This document shows, in pieces, positions 1 to 14,262 of a stretch of DNA of 34,595 nucleotides (position 1 is the first letter of the stretch; each line of letters starts with the position of its first letter). The DNA is from Rhizobiales bacterium UBA3584 (GTDB taxonomy: Bacteria; Pseudomonadota; Alphaproteobacteria; Rhizobiales; Devosiaceae), in NCBI GenBank assembly GCA_002375765.1, contig DFMV01000061.1, forward strand, positions 1 to 34,595, in the 5' to 3' direction. The position numbers and the translations under genes are program-made. A model generated the notes under the pieces. It ran no database searches. It was not told the origin of the DNA and was given only the letters and a program-made list of their open reading frames with translations.

Positions 1-44
1 TGCCAGCAATGCATGCGAGGGCACAAGCGAGTTTAAGGACGATC

Positions 45-1043
45 ATGGCTATACTGGTCACGGGCGGCGCGGGATATATCGGGTCGCATATGGTGCTGCA
101 TCTCGCGGATGCGGGCGAGAAAGTTATCGTGCTCGACAATCTGACCACGGGGTTTCCCTGGCTTGTCGACCATCGGGTGAAGCTCGTCGAAGGCAATGTG
201 GCCGATGCCAATCTGGTATCCAAGATCATTGCCGAACATGGGATCGAGGCGATCATTCATTTCGCCGGTTCGATCGTCGTGCCGGAATCGGTGGAAAATC
301 CGCTCAAATATTACCAGAACAACACAGCCAATACGCGCGATCTTATCGCTGCTGCGGTGGCTGGCGGGGTCAAGCATTTCATCTTTTCGTCGACCGCGGC
401 GGTCTATGGCATGGTGGGGCTGGAGCCTGTGGCCGAGGACGCGATCCTCTCGCCGGTCTCGCCCTATGGGCGATCGAAACTGATGAGTGAATGGATGCTG
501 GCCGATGTGGCGGGAGCGCATCCGATCACCTATGGGGTCCTGCGCTATTTCAACGTGGCGGGCGCCGATCCGCAAATGCGCTCCGGGCAATCGACGGCCG
601 GTGCCACCCATCTCATCAAGGTTGCGGTGCAGACAGCGCTGGGACATCGCGAGAAGATGGCCGTGTTCGGGGATGATTACCCAACGCCTGATGGAACCTG
701 CGTGCGCGATTATATCCATGTCTCCGATCTTGTCGCTGCACACGGGCTGTTGCTCGGCCATCTGCGCGGCGGCGGGGAAAGCATCACCGTCAATTGCGGC
801 TATGGGCGCGGCTTTTCGGTCGACGAGGTGATCTCGACCGTCAAATCGGTCACGGGCATCGACTTCCCCGTCGAACACGGGCCGCGCCGGCCGGGCGATC
901 CGGCGTCCATCGTGGCGGGGGCCGACAGGATCAAGGCGCTGGGCTGGGTGCCCAGGCATGACGACCTCGCCGGAATCGTGGAGATGGCCTACAAATGGGA
1001 AAAATATCTCGATACCCGCAACGACCGACCCTCCATTCTCTGA
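45..1043 (+). CDS. galE: UDP-glucose 4-epimerase
   Basis: Interconverts UDP-glucose and UDP-galactose in the cytoplasm with bound NAD, feeding galactose use and surface polysaccharide synthesis. The 332-residue protein opens with a Rossmann loop GGAGYIG (residues 7-13). It carries the extended-SDR catalytic set: Ser/Thr at FSSTAAVYG (about 114-122) and YGRSK with Tyr141 and Lys145. The motif RYFNVAGADP and the C-terminal DYIHVSDL are typical of GalE. Length matches the family (about 330). The ATG at 45 is chosen over an in-frame ATG at 12 because AAGGA at 35-39 sits 5 bases upstream and the family starts directly with the glycine-rich strand. The 3' end overlaps the next gene by 49 bases. A related epimerase with different sugar specificity cannot be excluded. 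Confidence 0.9.
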   Translation: MAILVTGGAGYIGSHMVLHLADAGEKVIVLDNLTTGFPWLVDHRVKLVEGNVADANLVSKIIAEHGIEAIIHFAGSIVVPESVENPLKYYQNNTANTRDLIAAAVAGGVKHFIFSSTAAVYGMVGLEPVAEDAILSPVSPYGRSKLMSEWMLADVAGAHPITYGVLRYFNVAGADPQMRSGQSTAGATHLIKVAVQTALGHREKMAVFGDDYPTPDGTCVRDYIHVSDLVAAHGLLLGHLRGGGESITVNCGYGRGFSVDEVISTVKSVTGIDFPVEHGPRRPGDPASIVAGADRIKALGWVPRHDDLAGIVEMAYKWEKYLDTRNDRPSIL

Positions 1044-2239
1044 TTGGAGCGGTTTTAGTCTGGTTGTGTCTGGCTGGCTCAGCACTGGCGCAGCCCGTCG
1101 AAAGCTTTGACGCGTTCAAAGACAGGATGGAAGCGGTTGCGGTTGCCAATGGCATAGACCGTGACTTCTATCGTGCGGTTATGGGGCCGGTTGCGCCCGA
1201 CCCTTCGATCCCGTCTCTGATCTCGGGGCAGCCCGAATTTGTGACGCCCGTCTGGGAGTATCTCGATGCCAGGATCGGATCGGAGCGAATTGCGCGCGGG
1301 CGGGCGGCAGTTGCGGCCAATGGAGGATTGCTGAACAGTGTCGGGCAGCGCTACGGGGTCGATCCATACGTGCTGGCGGCGATCTGGGGGATGGAGTCCG
1401 ATTATGGAGCGGTGCTGTCCAATCGCTCGCTGATCAAGCCGATCATTCCTTCTCTGGCGACGCTTGCCCATCAGCGACGCGGGCGGGTGGCCGAAGACGA
1501 GGCGGAACTGATCGCCGCGCTGCGGATTGCGCGGGCGCGAGGATCGGCACAGGGACTGGTTGGCTCTTGGGCCGGTGCAGTGGGGCATCTCCAGATCATT
1601 CCCACAGCCTATCTCCAATACGGCCAGGATGGGGATGGAGATGGCGTTGTGGACCCCCATACCTCGCTAGCCGACGCACTGGCCTCCTCGGCCAATTATC
1701 TGCGCGGCTTGGGTTATCGCCCCGGCCTCGATTGGGGCTTTGAAGTCGAGCTGCCCGAGGGTTTCGACTATCTGCTGGCCGACCGGGAAACTTTCCGACC
1801 CATAAGCTTTTTTGCCGAGCGCGGCGTGGCGCGGGTGGCCGGGCGGCAGTTTTCCGACCTCGGAATCGAGGTGTTTCTCTATGTCCCGGCGGGGGCCGAT
1901 GGGCCGAAATTTCTGATGACGCGCAATTATCTGGTGTTCAAGGGGTACAATTTTTCCGATTCCTACGCCATGGCGGTAGCGCATCTGACTGACAGGCTTA
2001 AGGGTGGCGGACCGTTCGTGACCGCGTGGCCACGCAGTGCGCAGTTTCCCGGTCGCCAGCAGCGGATTGAAATCCAAACGATGCTGGCGCAATTGGGGTA
2101 CTATGCGGGTGCGATCGACGGCAATATCGGACCGGTGACGCAGGCGGCCTATGCAAGGTTTCAGGCAAATACCGGATTGGTGGCTGATGGGTTCGTGACG
2201 CTGGATGCGCATCGAGTGCTGGTCAATGCCGTTCAATAG
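995..2239 (+). CDS. Secreted lytic murein transglycosylase (MltB/SLT_2 type) with peptidoglycan-binding domain
   Basis: Cleaves the glycan strand of peptidoglycan, forming 1,6-anhydromuramoyl ends, in the periplasm. Residues 1-32 look like a Sec signal peptide: basic n-region, hydrophobic LIGAVLVWLCLAGSALA, and a cleavage-like ALA-Q. The SLT_2 catalytic domain spans about 35-330. It shows AIWGMESDYG with the expected catalytic Glu134, and GSWAGAVGHLQIIPTAYLQYG (190-210), the MltB-family substrate loop with conservative changes (V and I in place of the usual M and F). A PG_binding_1 domain follows at about 350-410. No lipobox Cys is seen, so it is probably soluble. The ATG at 995 lies inside galE; a GGAG stands 11 bases upstream and no later start keeps the signal peptide. 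The overlap suggests translational coupling to galE. Confidence 0.85.
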   Translation: MGKISRYPQRPTLHSLIGAVLVWLCLAGSALAQPVESFDAFKDRMEAVAVANGIDRDFYRAVMGPVAPDPSIPSLISGQPEFVTPVWEYLDARIGSERIARGRAAVAANGGLLNSVGQRYGVDPYVLAAIWGMESDYGAVLSNRSLIKPIIPSLATLAHQRRGRVAEDEAELIAALRIARARGSAQGLVGSWAGAVGHLQIIPTAYLQYGQDGDGDGVVDPHTSLADALASSANYLRGLGYRPGLDWGFEVELPEGFDYLLADRETFRPISFFAERGVARVAGRQFSDLGIEVFLYVPAGADGPKFLMTRNYLVFKGYNFSDSYAMAVAHLTDRLKGGGPFVTAWPRSAQFPGRQQRIEIQTMLAQLGYYAGAIDGNIGPVTQAAYARFQANTGLVADGFVTLDAHRVLVNAVQ

Positions 2240-2288
2240 TTAGGTGGCGGCGCTTTGAGGGCGCTCCGAATTGGACTAGAAATCCATC

Positions 2289-3452
2289 ATGATCGTGTGG
2301 CGCGCAATCGTTGTATTTTTGGTGAGTGTCTTGCTGGCGCTGCCGGTGGGTAGCGCCATGGCGCAGGAGCGCAGCACGCGTACGTTGTTTGAGGTGCTCT
2401 TCGGGTCTGGCAACGAGCAGCAGCAGAGCCAGCCGGAACAGCCGGTGACATCCCAGCCTCAATCTCGTCCGCAGGCGCAACCGGCGCCGCGTACACAGCA
2501 GGCCGAGCCGCCTGCGCCGACAGGGGCTGAAAAATCGGATAATGCGCGGCGAGTGGCCGTATTCGGGGACTCGCTGGCCGTCGATCTGGCGCGCGCGCTC
2601 GAGCGGCTCTATGCGGACAATCCCGAAATCGTGGTTCGGGAACGGGCTGTTGGGTCTTCGGGCTTTGTGCGTGACGACTTTTACGATTGGAACGCGGCGA
2701 TAGAGGACGAGCTCATTGCCGACAGCTTCGATGTGGCGGTGGTCGCGATCGGGATCAATGACCGTCAGGCGCTCAACGGGGCCGAGGCACTGTCCGACCC
2801 CTGGCGCAACGCGTACCGGGACCGGATCGATGCGTTTCTCGCCGATATAAACGCCGCCGGGAAACAGGCCATCTGGCTTGAACTGCCGCCAATGCAGCAG
2901 CCCAGCTATGGTGCGGCAATGGCCCAGATTTCCTCCATCCACAAAGCCGCTGTCAATGCAGCTGGAGCGGCGTGGGTCGAGACTTATGACCGCTATCTGG
3001 GCGAGGATGGCAGCTACAGCGCCAATGGACCGGACCTGAACGGCAATATTGTTGATATGCGCAAGGGTGACGGCATCCATTTTTCCGCGGCCGGGGCCGA
3101 CAAGCTGGCCTTTTACATCGACCGGGCCATGGGTTCGACCAGCGGTGGCCGGATCAGTCTTTCGGGCAGTACATCTGAGGTTGCCGATTTTCTTGCCGGC
3201 ACCGATGCGGCCGGGATGATCCGACCGCCCTATCAGGGGCTCGAGCAGATGCGGTTGCTCGAGATGGCGAGTTTCGTCCAGGATCTGGGCGGTGCGGCGC
3301 AAAGGGCAAACGATCTCATTTTTGCCGGTCAAACAACCGCTGGCACGCGCAGTTTTGCGCTCGAAGACATGCTCGATGCGCCCGCCGGACGGGTGGATGC
3401 ATTTGGGCTGGGCAAGGCCGCGGTCGAAATCGAAAACCCGCGCGGGCGATAA
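2289..3452 (+). CDS. Secreted SGNH/GDSL-type hydrolase (DUF459 family)
   Basis: Probably an exported esterase or acyl-transfer enzyme acting in the periplasm; the substrate is unknown. Residues 1-25 form a signal peptide ending AMA-QE. A Gln/Pro-rich low-complexity linker runs from about 43 to 80. The SGNH domain follows: block I VFGDSLAVDL with nucleophile Ser95, block II around GSSGFVRDDFYDW (Gly122), block III AIGINDRQ (Asn157), and block V GDGIHFSAAG with Asp261 and His264. All four catalytic elements are present. The C-terminal 90 residues are less conserved in appearance. In rhizobia, DUF459 proteins are often exported proteins of unknown role. The gene lies 49 bases after the transglycosylase on the same strand, so a joint envelope-related transcript is plausible. 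The ribosome site is weak. Confidence 0.8.
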   Translation: MIVWRAIVVFLVSVLLALPVGSAMAQERSTRTLFEVLFGSGNEQQQSQPEQPVTSQPQSRPQAQPAPRTQQAEPPAPTGAEKSDNARRVAVFGDSLAVDLARALERLYADNPEIVVRERAVGSSGFVRDDFYDWNAAIEDELIADSFDVAVVAIGINDRQALNGAEALSDPWRNAYRDRIDAFLADINAAGKQAIWLELPPMQQPSYGAAMAQISSIHKAAVNAAGAAWVETYDRYLGEDGSYSANGPDLNGNIVDMRKGDGIHFSAAGADKLAFYIDRAMGSTSGGRISLSGSTSEVADFLAGTDAAGMIRPPYQGLEQMRLLEMASFVQDLGGAAQRANDLIFAGQTTAGTRSFALEDMLDAPAGRVDAFGLGKAAVEIENPRGR

Positions 3453-3454
3453 AG

Positions 3455-3488
3455 AAAAAGCCCCGGAGGCTGTCCGGGGCTTTTTTTT
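3455..3488. terminator. Bidirectional intrinsic terminator
   Basis: The stem AGCCCCGGA (3459-3467) pairs with TCCGGGGCT (3473-3481) around loop GGCTG. A run of A precedes it and eight T follow, so it works in both directions. It separates the SGNH hydrolase (+) from the convergent gltD (-). Confidence 0.9.
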
Positions 3489-3506
3489 AGATTCAAATCA
3501 AACCGG

Positions 3507-4931
<1,425 letters not shown>

Positions 4932-4942
4932 TGGCTTTCTCC

Positions 4943-9655
<4,713 letters not shown>

Positions 9656-10068
9656 ATCAGGTCCTCGCCAAAGTTAACGGAAGGTTGCCAATTCACCGTC
9701 CGTGCAGGTCGCTCGTTCGGGTCGTACAAGGATCAATGTACGGCTCGGGTGAGCAGACCGGTTTATTTACACTGGAGCGGCGCTGCATCCAAATGGCCGC
9801 TCAAACGAACCCTTCAATCGGGTTCCGCCGGGCCGCTCCTCCTTATGATGGGCGGGCCTTGACCGGCGACGCAGACCGGTCCGGGAGACGGTCGATGCTG
9901 CGATTTTCTGCCAGGAAACTCCTTAGCACAGTCTTTGTGTGAAGGATCGCCTGTCATTTGTCAATAATGGACAGCAATGCTGCCCTAAAATTCGCGCGAC
10001 ACTTGCAGATTTTTTGCACAGCGGCAAGTCCGACCCCGTGATTTTAGGATGGGCAGCCTAAAATGGCA
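9656..10068. other. Gene-free leader region upstream of gltB, with dyads
   Basis: No convincing gene is seen on either strand. On the - strand a TTGACA (9964-9959) could be a -35 box for gltB, but no good -10 stands at 16-18 bases. An 8-bp dyad ATTTTAGG/CCTAAAAT lies at 10041-10048/10057-10064. A similar GCTGCCCTAAAATT stands at about 9980. These may be regulator sites, but no known consensus is matched. Confidence 0.4.
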
Positions 10069-10123
10069 AACGGGCGCCCAACCTAAGCTGGGCGCCCGTT
10101 CCAACGTTCGGAGGAGGAACGTT
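10069..10123 (-). terminator. Tandem hairpins downstream of hsp20
   Basis: Two hairpins follow the hsp20 stop codon. The first, read on the - strand, is a 7-bp stem (10117-10123/10103-10109, GAACGTT/AACGTTC). The second is a perfect 12-bp stem, AACGGGCGCCCA (10069-10080) with its complement at 10089-10100 and an 8-base loop, followed by TGCCATTTT. The second is the likely intrinsic terminator of hsp20. The T tract is displaced by four bases, so efficiency is uncertain. Confidence 0.65.
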
Positions 10124-10141
10124 CAGAGAATCAAAGACCGT

Positions 10142-10594
10142 TTAGTTCACGGTCTTGTCTTCGATGGTCTGGGGTGCGCTGGCGATCTCGATCTGGCGCG
10201 GGCGCTTGGATTCGGGAAGCTCGCGCTTGAGATCGATGTGCAGCAGACCGTTTTCGAGCGAAGCGCCGGAGACCTCGACATGCTCGGCAAGCTGGAAGCG
10301 CAGCTCGAAGGCGCGTTCGGCAATGCCGCGATGGAGGAATTCGCGCTTGTCATCGGCGCCCGAAGCGCGGGAGCCCTTGACCTGCAGGCTGTTTTCCCTG
10401 GTCTCGATGGCGATGTCGCCCGACGAGAAGCCGGCGACCGCGATGGTTACGCGGTAGGTGTCCTCACCGGTGCGCTCGATATTGTAGGGCGGATAGGTTT
10501 TTGCATCTTCCGCCACCAGATTGTCGAGGCGGGAAAACAGGCGGTCGAACCCGACCGTCGAACGGTAAAAGGGTGAAAAATCAAGGCGTTGCAT
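10142..10594 (-). CDS. Small heat shock protein, Hsp20/IbpA family
   Basis: ATP-independent holdase that binds unfolding proteins during heat stress in the cytoplasm and hands them to DnaK/ClpB. The 150-residue protein begins MQRLDFSPFYRSTVGFDRLF, the IbpA/B N-terminal signature. An alpha-crystallin domain runs over about 35-125, ending with LENGLLHIDLKRELPE and a C-terminal RQIEI, the I-x-I-type anchor for oligomer assembly. The start at 10594 is chosen because the family begins here and AGGAG (10604-10608) is correctly placed. The frame extends upstream to 10633, but that part is the thermometer leader. A sigma-32 promoter and ROSE-like hairpin stand upstream, so control is at both transcription and translation. 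Confidence 0.92.
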   Translation of the reverse strand: MQRLDFSPFYRSTVGFDRLFSRLDNLVAEDAKTYPPYNIERTGEDTYRVTIAVAGFSSGDIAIETRENSLQVKGSRASGADDKREFLHRGIAERAFELRFQLAEHVEVSGASLENGLLHIDLKRELPESKRPRQIEIASAPQTIEDKTVN

Positions 10595-10602
10595 TTTCAG
10601 TG

Positions 10603-10623
10603 TTCTCCTGATTGTAGCAAGAA
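10603..10623 (-). promoter_or_regulatory. ROSE-like RNA thermometer hairpin masking the hsp20 ribosome site
   Basis: Read on the - strand, UUCUUGCU (10623-10616) pairs with AGGAGAA (10609-10603) across a 6-base loop, leaving one bulged G. This is the conserved 3' hairpin of ROSE elements, in which U(U/C)GCU pairs with the Shine-Dalgarno sequence and melts on heating. The leader of about 105 bases holds further hairpins: GUCC and GGAC arms enclosing two CCGG blocks, and AUGGG-AG-CCCAU. This fits the multi-hairpin ROSE architecture. Pairing is read directly; temperature response is inferred. Confidence 0.75.
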
Positions 10624-10707
10624 CGTTGAGCATTGCTGCCGGAATGGGCTCCCATCTGAGGCGAGCGGTTTCCGGCGGCGTCCCCGGGCCATCCGGCGGA
10701 CAGCATT

Positions 10708-10737
10708 AAGATAGGAATCGCGATTTTGCTGTTCAAG
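10708..10737 (-). promoter_or_regulatory. RpoH (sigma-32) promoter of hsp20
   Basis: The - strand reads CTTGAA (10737-10732), then CCTATCTT (10715-10708), with 18 bases between CTTG and CCTATCT. This matches the alphaproteobacterial RpoH consensus CTTG-N17/18-CYTATNT. Transcription would start near 10700, giving a leader of about 105 bases that contains the thermometer. Confidence 0.8.
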
Positions 10738-10845
10738 AGGCGGAAAAGTGCCGGGTGAATTGAATATGAACGGGCCGGTCAGCGAGCGGTCAGGCGGGGT
10801 GGGGTAGAAAGGCGCATGTGATGCCGGAAACGGTGTCATAACAAA

Positions 10846-10893
10846 GCGCAGGCGCCGTTCACCGCCCCCCGCAACGGCGTCTGCGCATTTTTG
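10846..10893 (+). terminator. Strong intrinsic terminator without an obvious upstream gene
   Basis: A 14-bp stem (10846-10859 with 10873-10886, arms GCGCAGGCGCCGTT and AACGGCGTCTGCGC, one G-U pair) is followed by ATTTTTG. Read on the other strand it is followed by TTTGTT, so it could act both ways. No + strand gene lies upstream of it back to the SGNH hydrolase, and it sits 60 bases before the alpha/beta hydrolase. It could end a small RNA or act as an attenuator. Confidence 0.7.
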
Positions 10894-10953
10894 TTCTCTC
10901 GTTTACCAAGCCCGGCTATTGTCGCTGTGACGCCCAATAGACCCTCGGTGCAC

Positions 10954-11922
10954 ATGGACGCGACGCCCACTGGACATGAGTTTGTCCACCTCGAAACCAA
11001 TCGGATCCCCAAAGGCGCCCGGTCGGGTTTTTTTTCGACCAGCGACAAAGTGCGGCTGCGCTATGGCATTTTCGCCCGGCATGGCGATGCGGCGCGCGGC
11101 ACGATCGTTCTGGTGCAGGGGCGCACCGAGTTCATCGAGAAATATTTCGAGACCATAAGCGATTTCCAGAAGCGCGGATTTGCCGTCGCCACGTTCGACC
11201 TGCGCGGGCAGGGCGGGTCGGACCGGCTGATCGGCAACCGGCGCCATGGGCATGTGGAGAATTTCGACGACTATTGGACCGACCTTCACGATTTTCACAA
11301 AATGATCGTCCTGCCCGATTGCCCGCCGCCCTATTATCTGGTCGGGCATTCGACGGGGGGATTAATCGGGCTTTTAGCTGCGACCCGCGACCGGCTGATG
11401 TTTGACAGGGTGTTCTTGTCCTCGCCCATGGTCAGCCTGCCCGGGCTGCCCTTTTCACTCAAATGGTCGTCGCGGCTGGTCGATGCGGCACGGTTTTTGG
11501 GACTGTCCACGATGCCGGTGGGGCGGCGCGAGGACAGGGCGCAGACCGAAGCGGGGTTTGAGGGCAATCCGCTGACCTCGGACAGGGCGCGCTATATGCG
11601 CAGCGTGGAGATATTGAAGGCGCGACCCGATCTGGCCATCGGGCTTCCCACGCTGGGCTGGATCGGATCGTCGCTGGCCGCTATGCGCAGGGCCAATGGG
11701 GACGACTTTCCATCGCAGCTCAAGATCCCGGCGTTTATCTGCGCGGCGGCACTCGATACGGTTGTCGATACCAGCGCGACCGAAGCTCTGGGGCTGCGGC
11801 TGCGGGCCGGGCATCATGTGGTGATCGGTGGCGCGCGCCACGAGTTGTTCATGGAAGCGGACCCGATCCGCGAACAGGTTTTTGCGGCGTTTGATGCGTT
11901 CGTGACCGAGCAGGCGAGTTAG
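10954..11922 (+). CDS. Alpha/beta hydrolase, lysophospholipase (PldB/Hydrolase_4) type
   Basis: Probably a cytoplasmic or membrane-associated esterase or monoacylglycerol/lysophospholipid lipase. The 322-residue protein has the oxyanion region VLVQGRTEFIEKY, typical of the PldB branch. Next come FDLRGQGGSDR, the nucleophile elbow GHSTGG (Ser133), an acid in AALDTVVD (about Asp268) and the catalytic His296 in ARHELFMEAD. The triad is complete. A mobile cap of about 90 residues lies between 150 and 240. The start is uncertain: ATG at 10954 gives the usual N-terminal distance to the first strand, but GTG at 10927 and TTG at 10891 are in frame and none has a strong ribosome site. The strong terminator just upstream may attenuate it. 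Confidence 0.8.
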   Translation: MDATPTGHEFVHLETNRIPKGARSGFFSTSDKVRLRYGIFARHGDAARGTIVLVQGRTEFIEKYFETISDFQKRGFAVATFDLRGQGGSDRLIGNRRHGHVENFDDYWTDLHDFHKMIVLPDCPPPYYLVGHSTGGLIGLLAATRDRLMFDRVFLSSPMVSLPGLPFSLKWSSRLVDAARFLGLSTMPVGRREDRAQTEAGFEGNPLTSDRARYMRSVEILKARPDLAIGLPTLGWIGSSLAAMRRANGDDFPSQLKIPAFICAAALDTVVDTSATEALGLRLRAGHHVVIGGARHELFMEADPIREQVFAAFDAFVTEQAS

Positions 11923-11966
11923 CCGGGGGCCACCGAGAGGTGGTTTGCGGCGCCAGCGCTTTTAGA

Positions 11967-12067
11967 TGGACCCCGGGGTTGATCCGGAACCCGGTACGCT
12001 CGATGCCTGAGACTGAACCGCCAACTCTGCCGTTTACTGGGTCCCGGGTCTTCGTCCGGGGTGACAG
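11967..12067. repeat. Composite palindromic intergenic repeat (family A, divergent copy)
   Basis: It lies between the convergent hydrolase and hisN genes. The right part (12037-12067) reads CTGGGTCCCGGG, then TCCGGGGTGACAG, a divergent copy of the 33-base repeat also found at 15226, 23055 and 28060. The left part (11967-12000), TGGACCCCGGGG with a following CCGGAACCCGG, is a second degenerate unit. It may serve as a transcription end for both genes. Confidence 0.6.
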
Positions 12068-12104
12068 TGGGGGAAGGGGCGGCGGGACTTCCCGTTCCTG
12101 ACGC

Positions 12105-12929
12105 TTATTGGTCGAGCATGGCGTCGCGCAGGACGCGCATTGCTTCTTCGTGCAGTTGTTCGGTTGCGGCGGCGATGCAGGTGCCGCCGCGTTCGGCGCG
12201 GCCGCCATCCCAGGTGGTGACGATGCCCCCCGCCGCCTCGATGATGGGGATCAAGGGGGCGATGTCGACGTCTTTGAGGCCTGCTTCAACGACCAGGTCG
12301 ATATGGCCGGAGGCCAGAAGACAATAGGCGTAGCAATCGAGCCCGTAGCGGACCTGCAGGGCGCGGGCGCTCAACTGGGTCCATGCGGAAAGCTGAGGGC
12401 CACTGAACAAGCCAGGATCGGTGGTGCTGGTGCGGGCCTGCGACAGTTTTGTCACCGTGCTGACGGCCGTGGGGACCGGCTGGTCGTTGCGCGTGTGCTC
12501 GAGCCTGCCGCCGACCGCAAGCCAGCGCTCGCCGGTGTAGGGCTGTTCCATGAGCCCGGCGATGGCCTTGCCCTCATGGGTCAGGCCGATCAGCGTGCCC
12601 CAGACGGGAACGCCCGAGATAAAGGCCCGCGTGCCGTCGATGGGATCGATGATCCAGTTGAACCGCGTTGCCGTGTCCTTTGTGTCCCACTCTTCCCCTA
12701 TGATGCCGTGATCGGGAAAGCGGGCGGCGATCACCTCCCGGATCCGCATTTCGGCCTCCCGGTCGGCCTCGGTGACCGGATCGAAGCCGGACGAAAACTT
12801 GTTATCCACAGCAAGTTGGGTTCTGAACCGGCCCAAAGTCGAGGCTCTCGCGGCATTTGCACCGGCGATCAGGGTTTCGGCGATGGTCTGATCGGTCAGG
12901 CCGGTTGGTGACGAAATTGTCATGGACAT
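12105..12929 (-). CDS. hisN: Histidinol-phosphatase, inositol monophosphatase family
   Basis: Member of the Mg-dependent IMPase superfamily. Motif choice fits HisN, which dephosphorylates L-histidinol phosphate in histidine synthesis in actinobacteria and many alphaproteobacteria. In the 274-residue protein the metal-binding motifs are GEE (79-80), WIIDPIDGTRAF (Asp95, Asp98, Gly99, Thr100) and DVDIAPLIPIIEAAGG near residue 222. DPVTEADREAE (50-60) is the usual first helix motif. The change from WDxAA to VDIAP in the third motif is typical of the HisN subgroup rather than of SuhB. The start may be 12929 or two codons later (12923, with GGA 5 bases upstream). No other his gene is nearby. A general inositol-1-phosphatase or CysQ-like role is the alternative. 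Confidence 0.82.
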   Translation of the reverse strand: MSMTISSPTGLTDQTIAETLIAGANAARASTLGRFRTQLAVDNKFSSGFDPVTEADREAEMRIREVIAARFPDHGIIGEEWDTKDTATRFNWIIDPIDGTRAFISGVPVWGTLIGLTHEGKAIAGLMEQPYTGERWLAVGGRLEHTRNDQPVPTAVSTVTKLSQARTSTTDPGLFSGPQLSAWTQLSARALQVRYGLDCYAYCLLASGHIDLVVEAGLKDVDIAPLIPIIEAAGGIVTTWDGGRAERGGTCIAAATEQLHEEAMRVLRDAMLDQ

Positions 12930-13209
12930 CCAAAATCTTGCGGGAAAACGAGTGTAATCGGTTGCAAATCGGCTTCCTTAACAGGGGGTTTACAGAAGTG
13001 ATTCCTTTTTGCAACAGCGCATGCCGATTGCATACATCATCCCTTTGGCGGACTTGCGCTTCGGTGAAATAAGGTTCAAACACGATATTGCATGATGGAT
13101 TGGTGGTTCTTTCGGCTCTTGCCGTTTCTTTTGGACCGCCAATGTTTCCTCCCTTGACTTGGGCCGCCCAGAGCGGCCCACTCTTTTCCTTCCCCAAGAG
13201 ATTTCGTGT
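12930..13209. other. Intergenic region between N-formylglutamate amidohydrolase and hisN
   Basis: No gene is seen. A 7-bp hairpin GGGCCGC/GCGGCCC with loop CCAGA (13161-13179) lies 30 bases past the amidohydrolase stop. Its T-rich stretch is on the + side, so it is a poor terminator for the - strand gene. TTGCAA at about 13012-13017 (reading as TTGCAA on the - strand too) could belong to a hisN promoter, but the -10 match is weak. Confidence 0.3.
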
Positions 13210-14091
13210 TTATTCGGCGGCCAGTTGCGTGCGCGCCAGCGAGACCGCGTCGAACCGCACGAGCGTTGCCAGCAGGGTTTCGGCAAGCTTTTGCATGACC
13301 GAAAACCCCTGATGCTTCTGCAAGGTCAATTCGTGCATGTAGAGGTGGCGGGAAAATTCGATCTGTATGGCATGAATGCCATATTGAGGCCGGCCATAGG
13401 CGCGGGTGGTGTGCCCGCCGGCGTAAGGGCGGTTGCGGGCGACGTTCAATCCGGCACCGGCGAACACCGCTTCCACCGTATCGATGAGAACCGGGGCGCA
13501 GGTGGTGCCGTAGCGGTCGCCCAGCACCACGTCGGGCGCCGTGCGGTCATTGCCCCGGTTGAGCCGCGGCATGGAATGGCAGTCGATGAGCACGGCGACA
13601 CCGAAATGGCCAAGCGTTTCGCTCAAAAGGGTCTGCAGGGTCTTGTGGTAGGGCTTGTAGATGCCCTCGATGCGCATGAGCGCGTCTTCGAGCGCCAGGC
13701 GCTCACGATAGATGGGGCGGTTTTCCGAAACGATGCGGGCAATGGTGCCCAGGCCCGCCGCGATGCGCGGCGAAGTGGTGTTGAAATGGTCGGGCAGGGG
13801 ATCGCGGAACATTTTGGGATCGAGCTCATAGGGCTCGCGATTCACATCGAGATAGGCGCGGGGGAAATTGGCGCGCAGCATCGGCAGGCCCATATGGGGG
13901 GCGCGCCCGAAAATCTCGTCGACCCAGGCGTCTTCGGACTGGCGAATGGCCATCTCGTTGAGCCGGGAGAGTTTTAAAAACCGCGCCGGATAATCACGGC
14001 CCGAATGAGAAGAATTGACGATGATGGGGGCAACCTGGCGCCGCGGGCGGATGGTTTCAAAGGCAGGTCTGTCGGAATAGTCTGATTGCAC
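13210..14091 (-). CDS. N-formylglutamate amidohydrolase family protein
   Basis: Zinc hydrolase (FGase fold, PF05013) that splits N-formylglutamate to formate and glutamate, or a related N-acyl amino acid. The 293-residue protein shows the zinc and catalytic positions: NSSHSGRDYP (His29), LDVNREPYELD (Asp82, Arg85), LIDCHSMP (His172) and IQIEFSRHLY (Glu245). The GTG at 14091 is preceded by AAGGGG about 8 bases away and leads directly into the family N-terminus. The frame stays open further upstream, but that part crosses the divergent promoter region and cpdR. No other hut genes are in the window, so a strict role in histidine breakdown is not shown; FGase-like proteins without Hut partners are common in rhizobia. 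It is divergent from cpdR. Confidence 0.85.
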   Translation of the reverse strand: MQSDYSDRPAFETIRPRRQVAPIIVNSSHSGRDYPARFLKLSRLNEMAIRQSEDAWVDEIFGRAPHMGLPMLRANFPRAYLDVNREPYELDPKMFRDPLPDHFNTTSPRIAAGLGTIARIVSENRPIYRERLALEDALMRIEGIYKPYHKTLQTLLSETLGHFGVAVLIDCHSMPRLNRGNDRTAPDVVLGDRYGTTCAPVLIDTVEAVFAGAGLNVARNRPYAGGHTTRAYGRPQYGIHAIQIEFSRHLYMHELTLQKHQGFSVMQKLAETLLATLVRFDAVSLARTQLAAE

Positions 14092-14262
14092 ACCCAACCC
14101 CTTGATGGCGCGGTCGTTGAAATCCAAGTTTGCAACGTGGAAGCGCACTTGTCCACAAAAGGGAGATGGGATGAGGCGATTGTGACTGTTGCATGGGCCC
14201 TCGCTTTCATAAAACATGCGAATCAAACCAGTTGCGGCTGGGACAAGAGACTGGGACCTTTC

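Noticed and set aside
9897..9925. A sigma-54-like sequence (TGGCAG-AAAAT-CGCA on the - strand) upstream of gltB
   Set aside because: The spacing between the GG and GC pairs is one base short and the -12 half is poor.
9959..9964. TTGACA as the -35 of gltB
   Set aside because: No acceptable -10 hexamer stands 16-18 bases downstream on the - strand; kept only as a remark.
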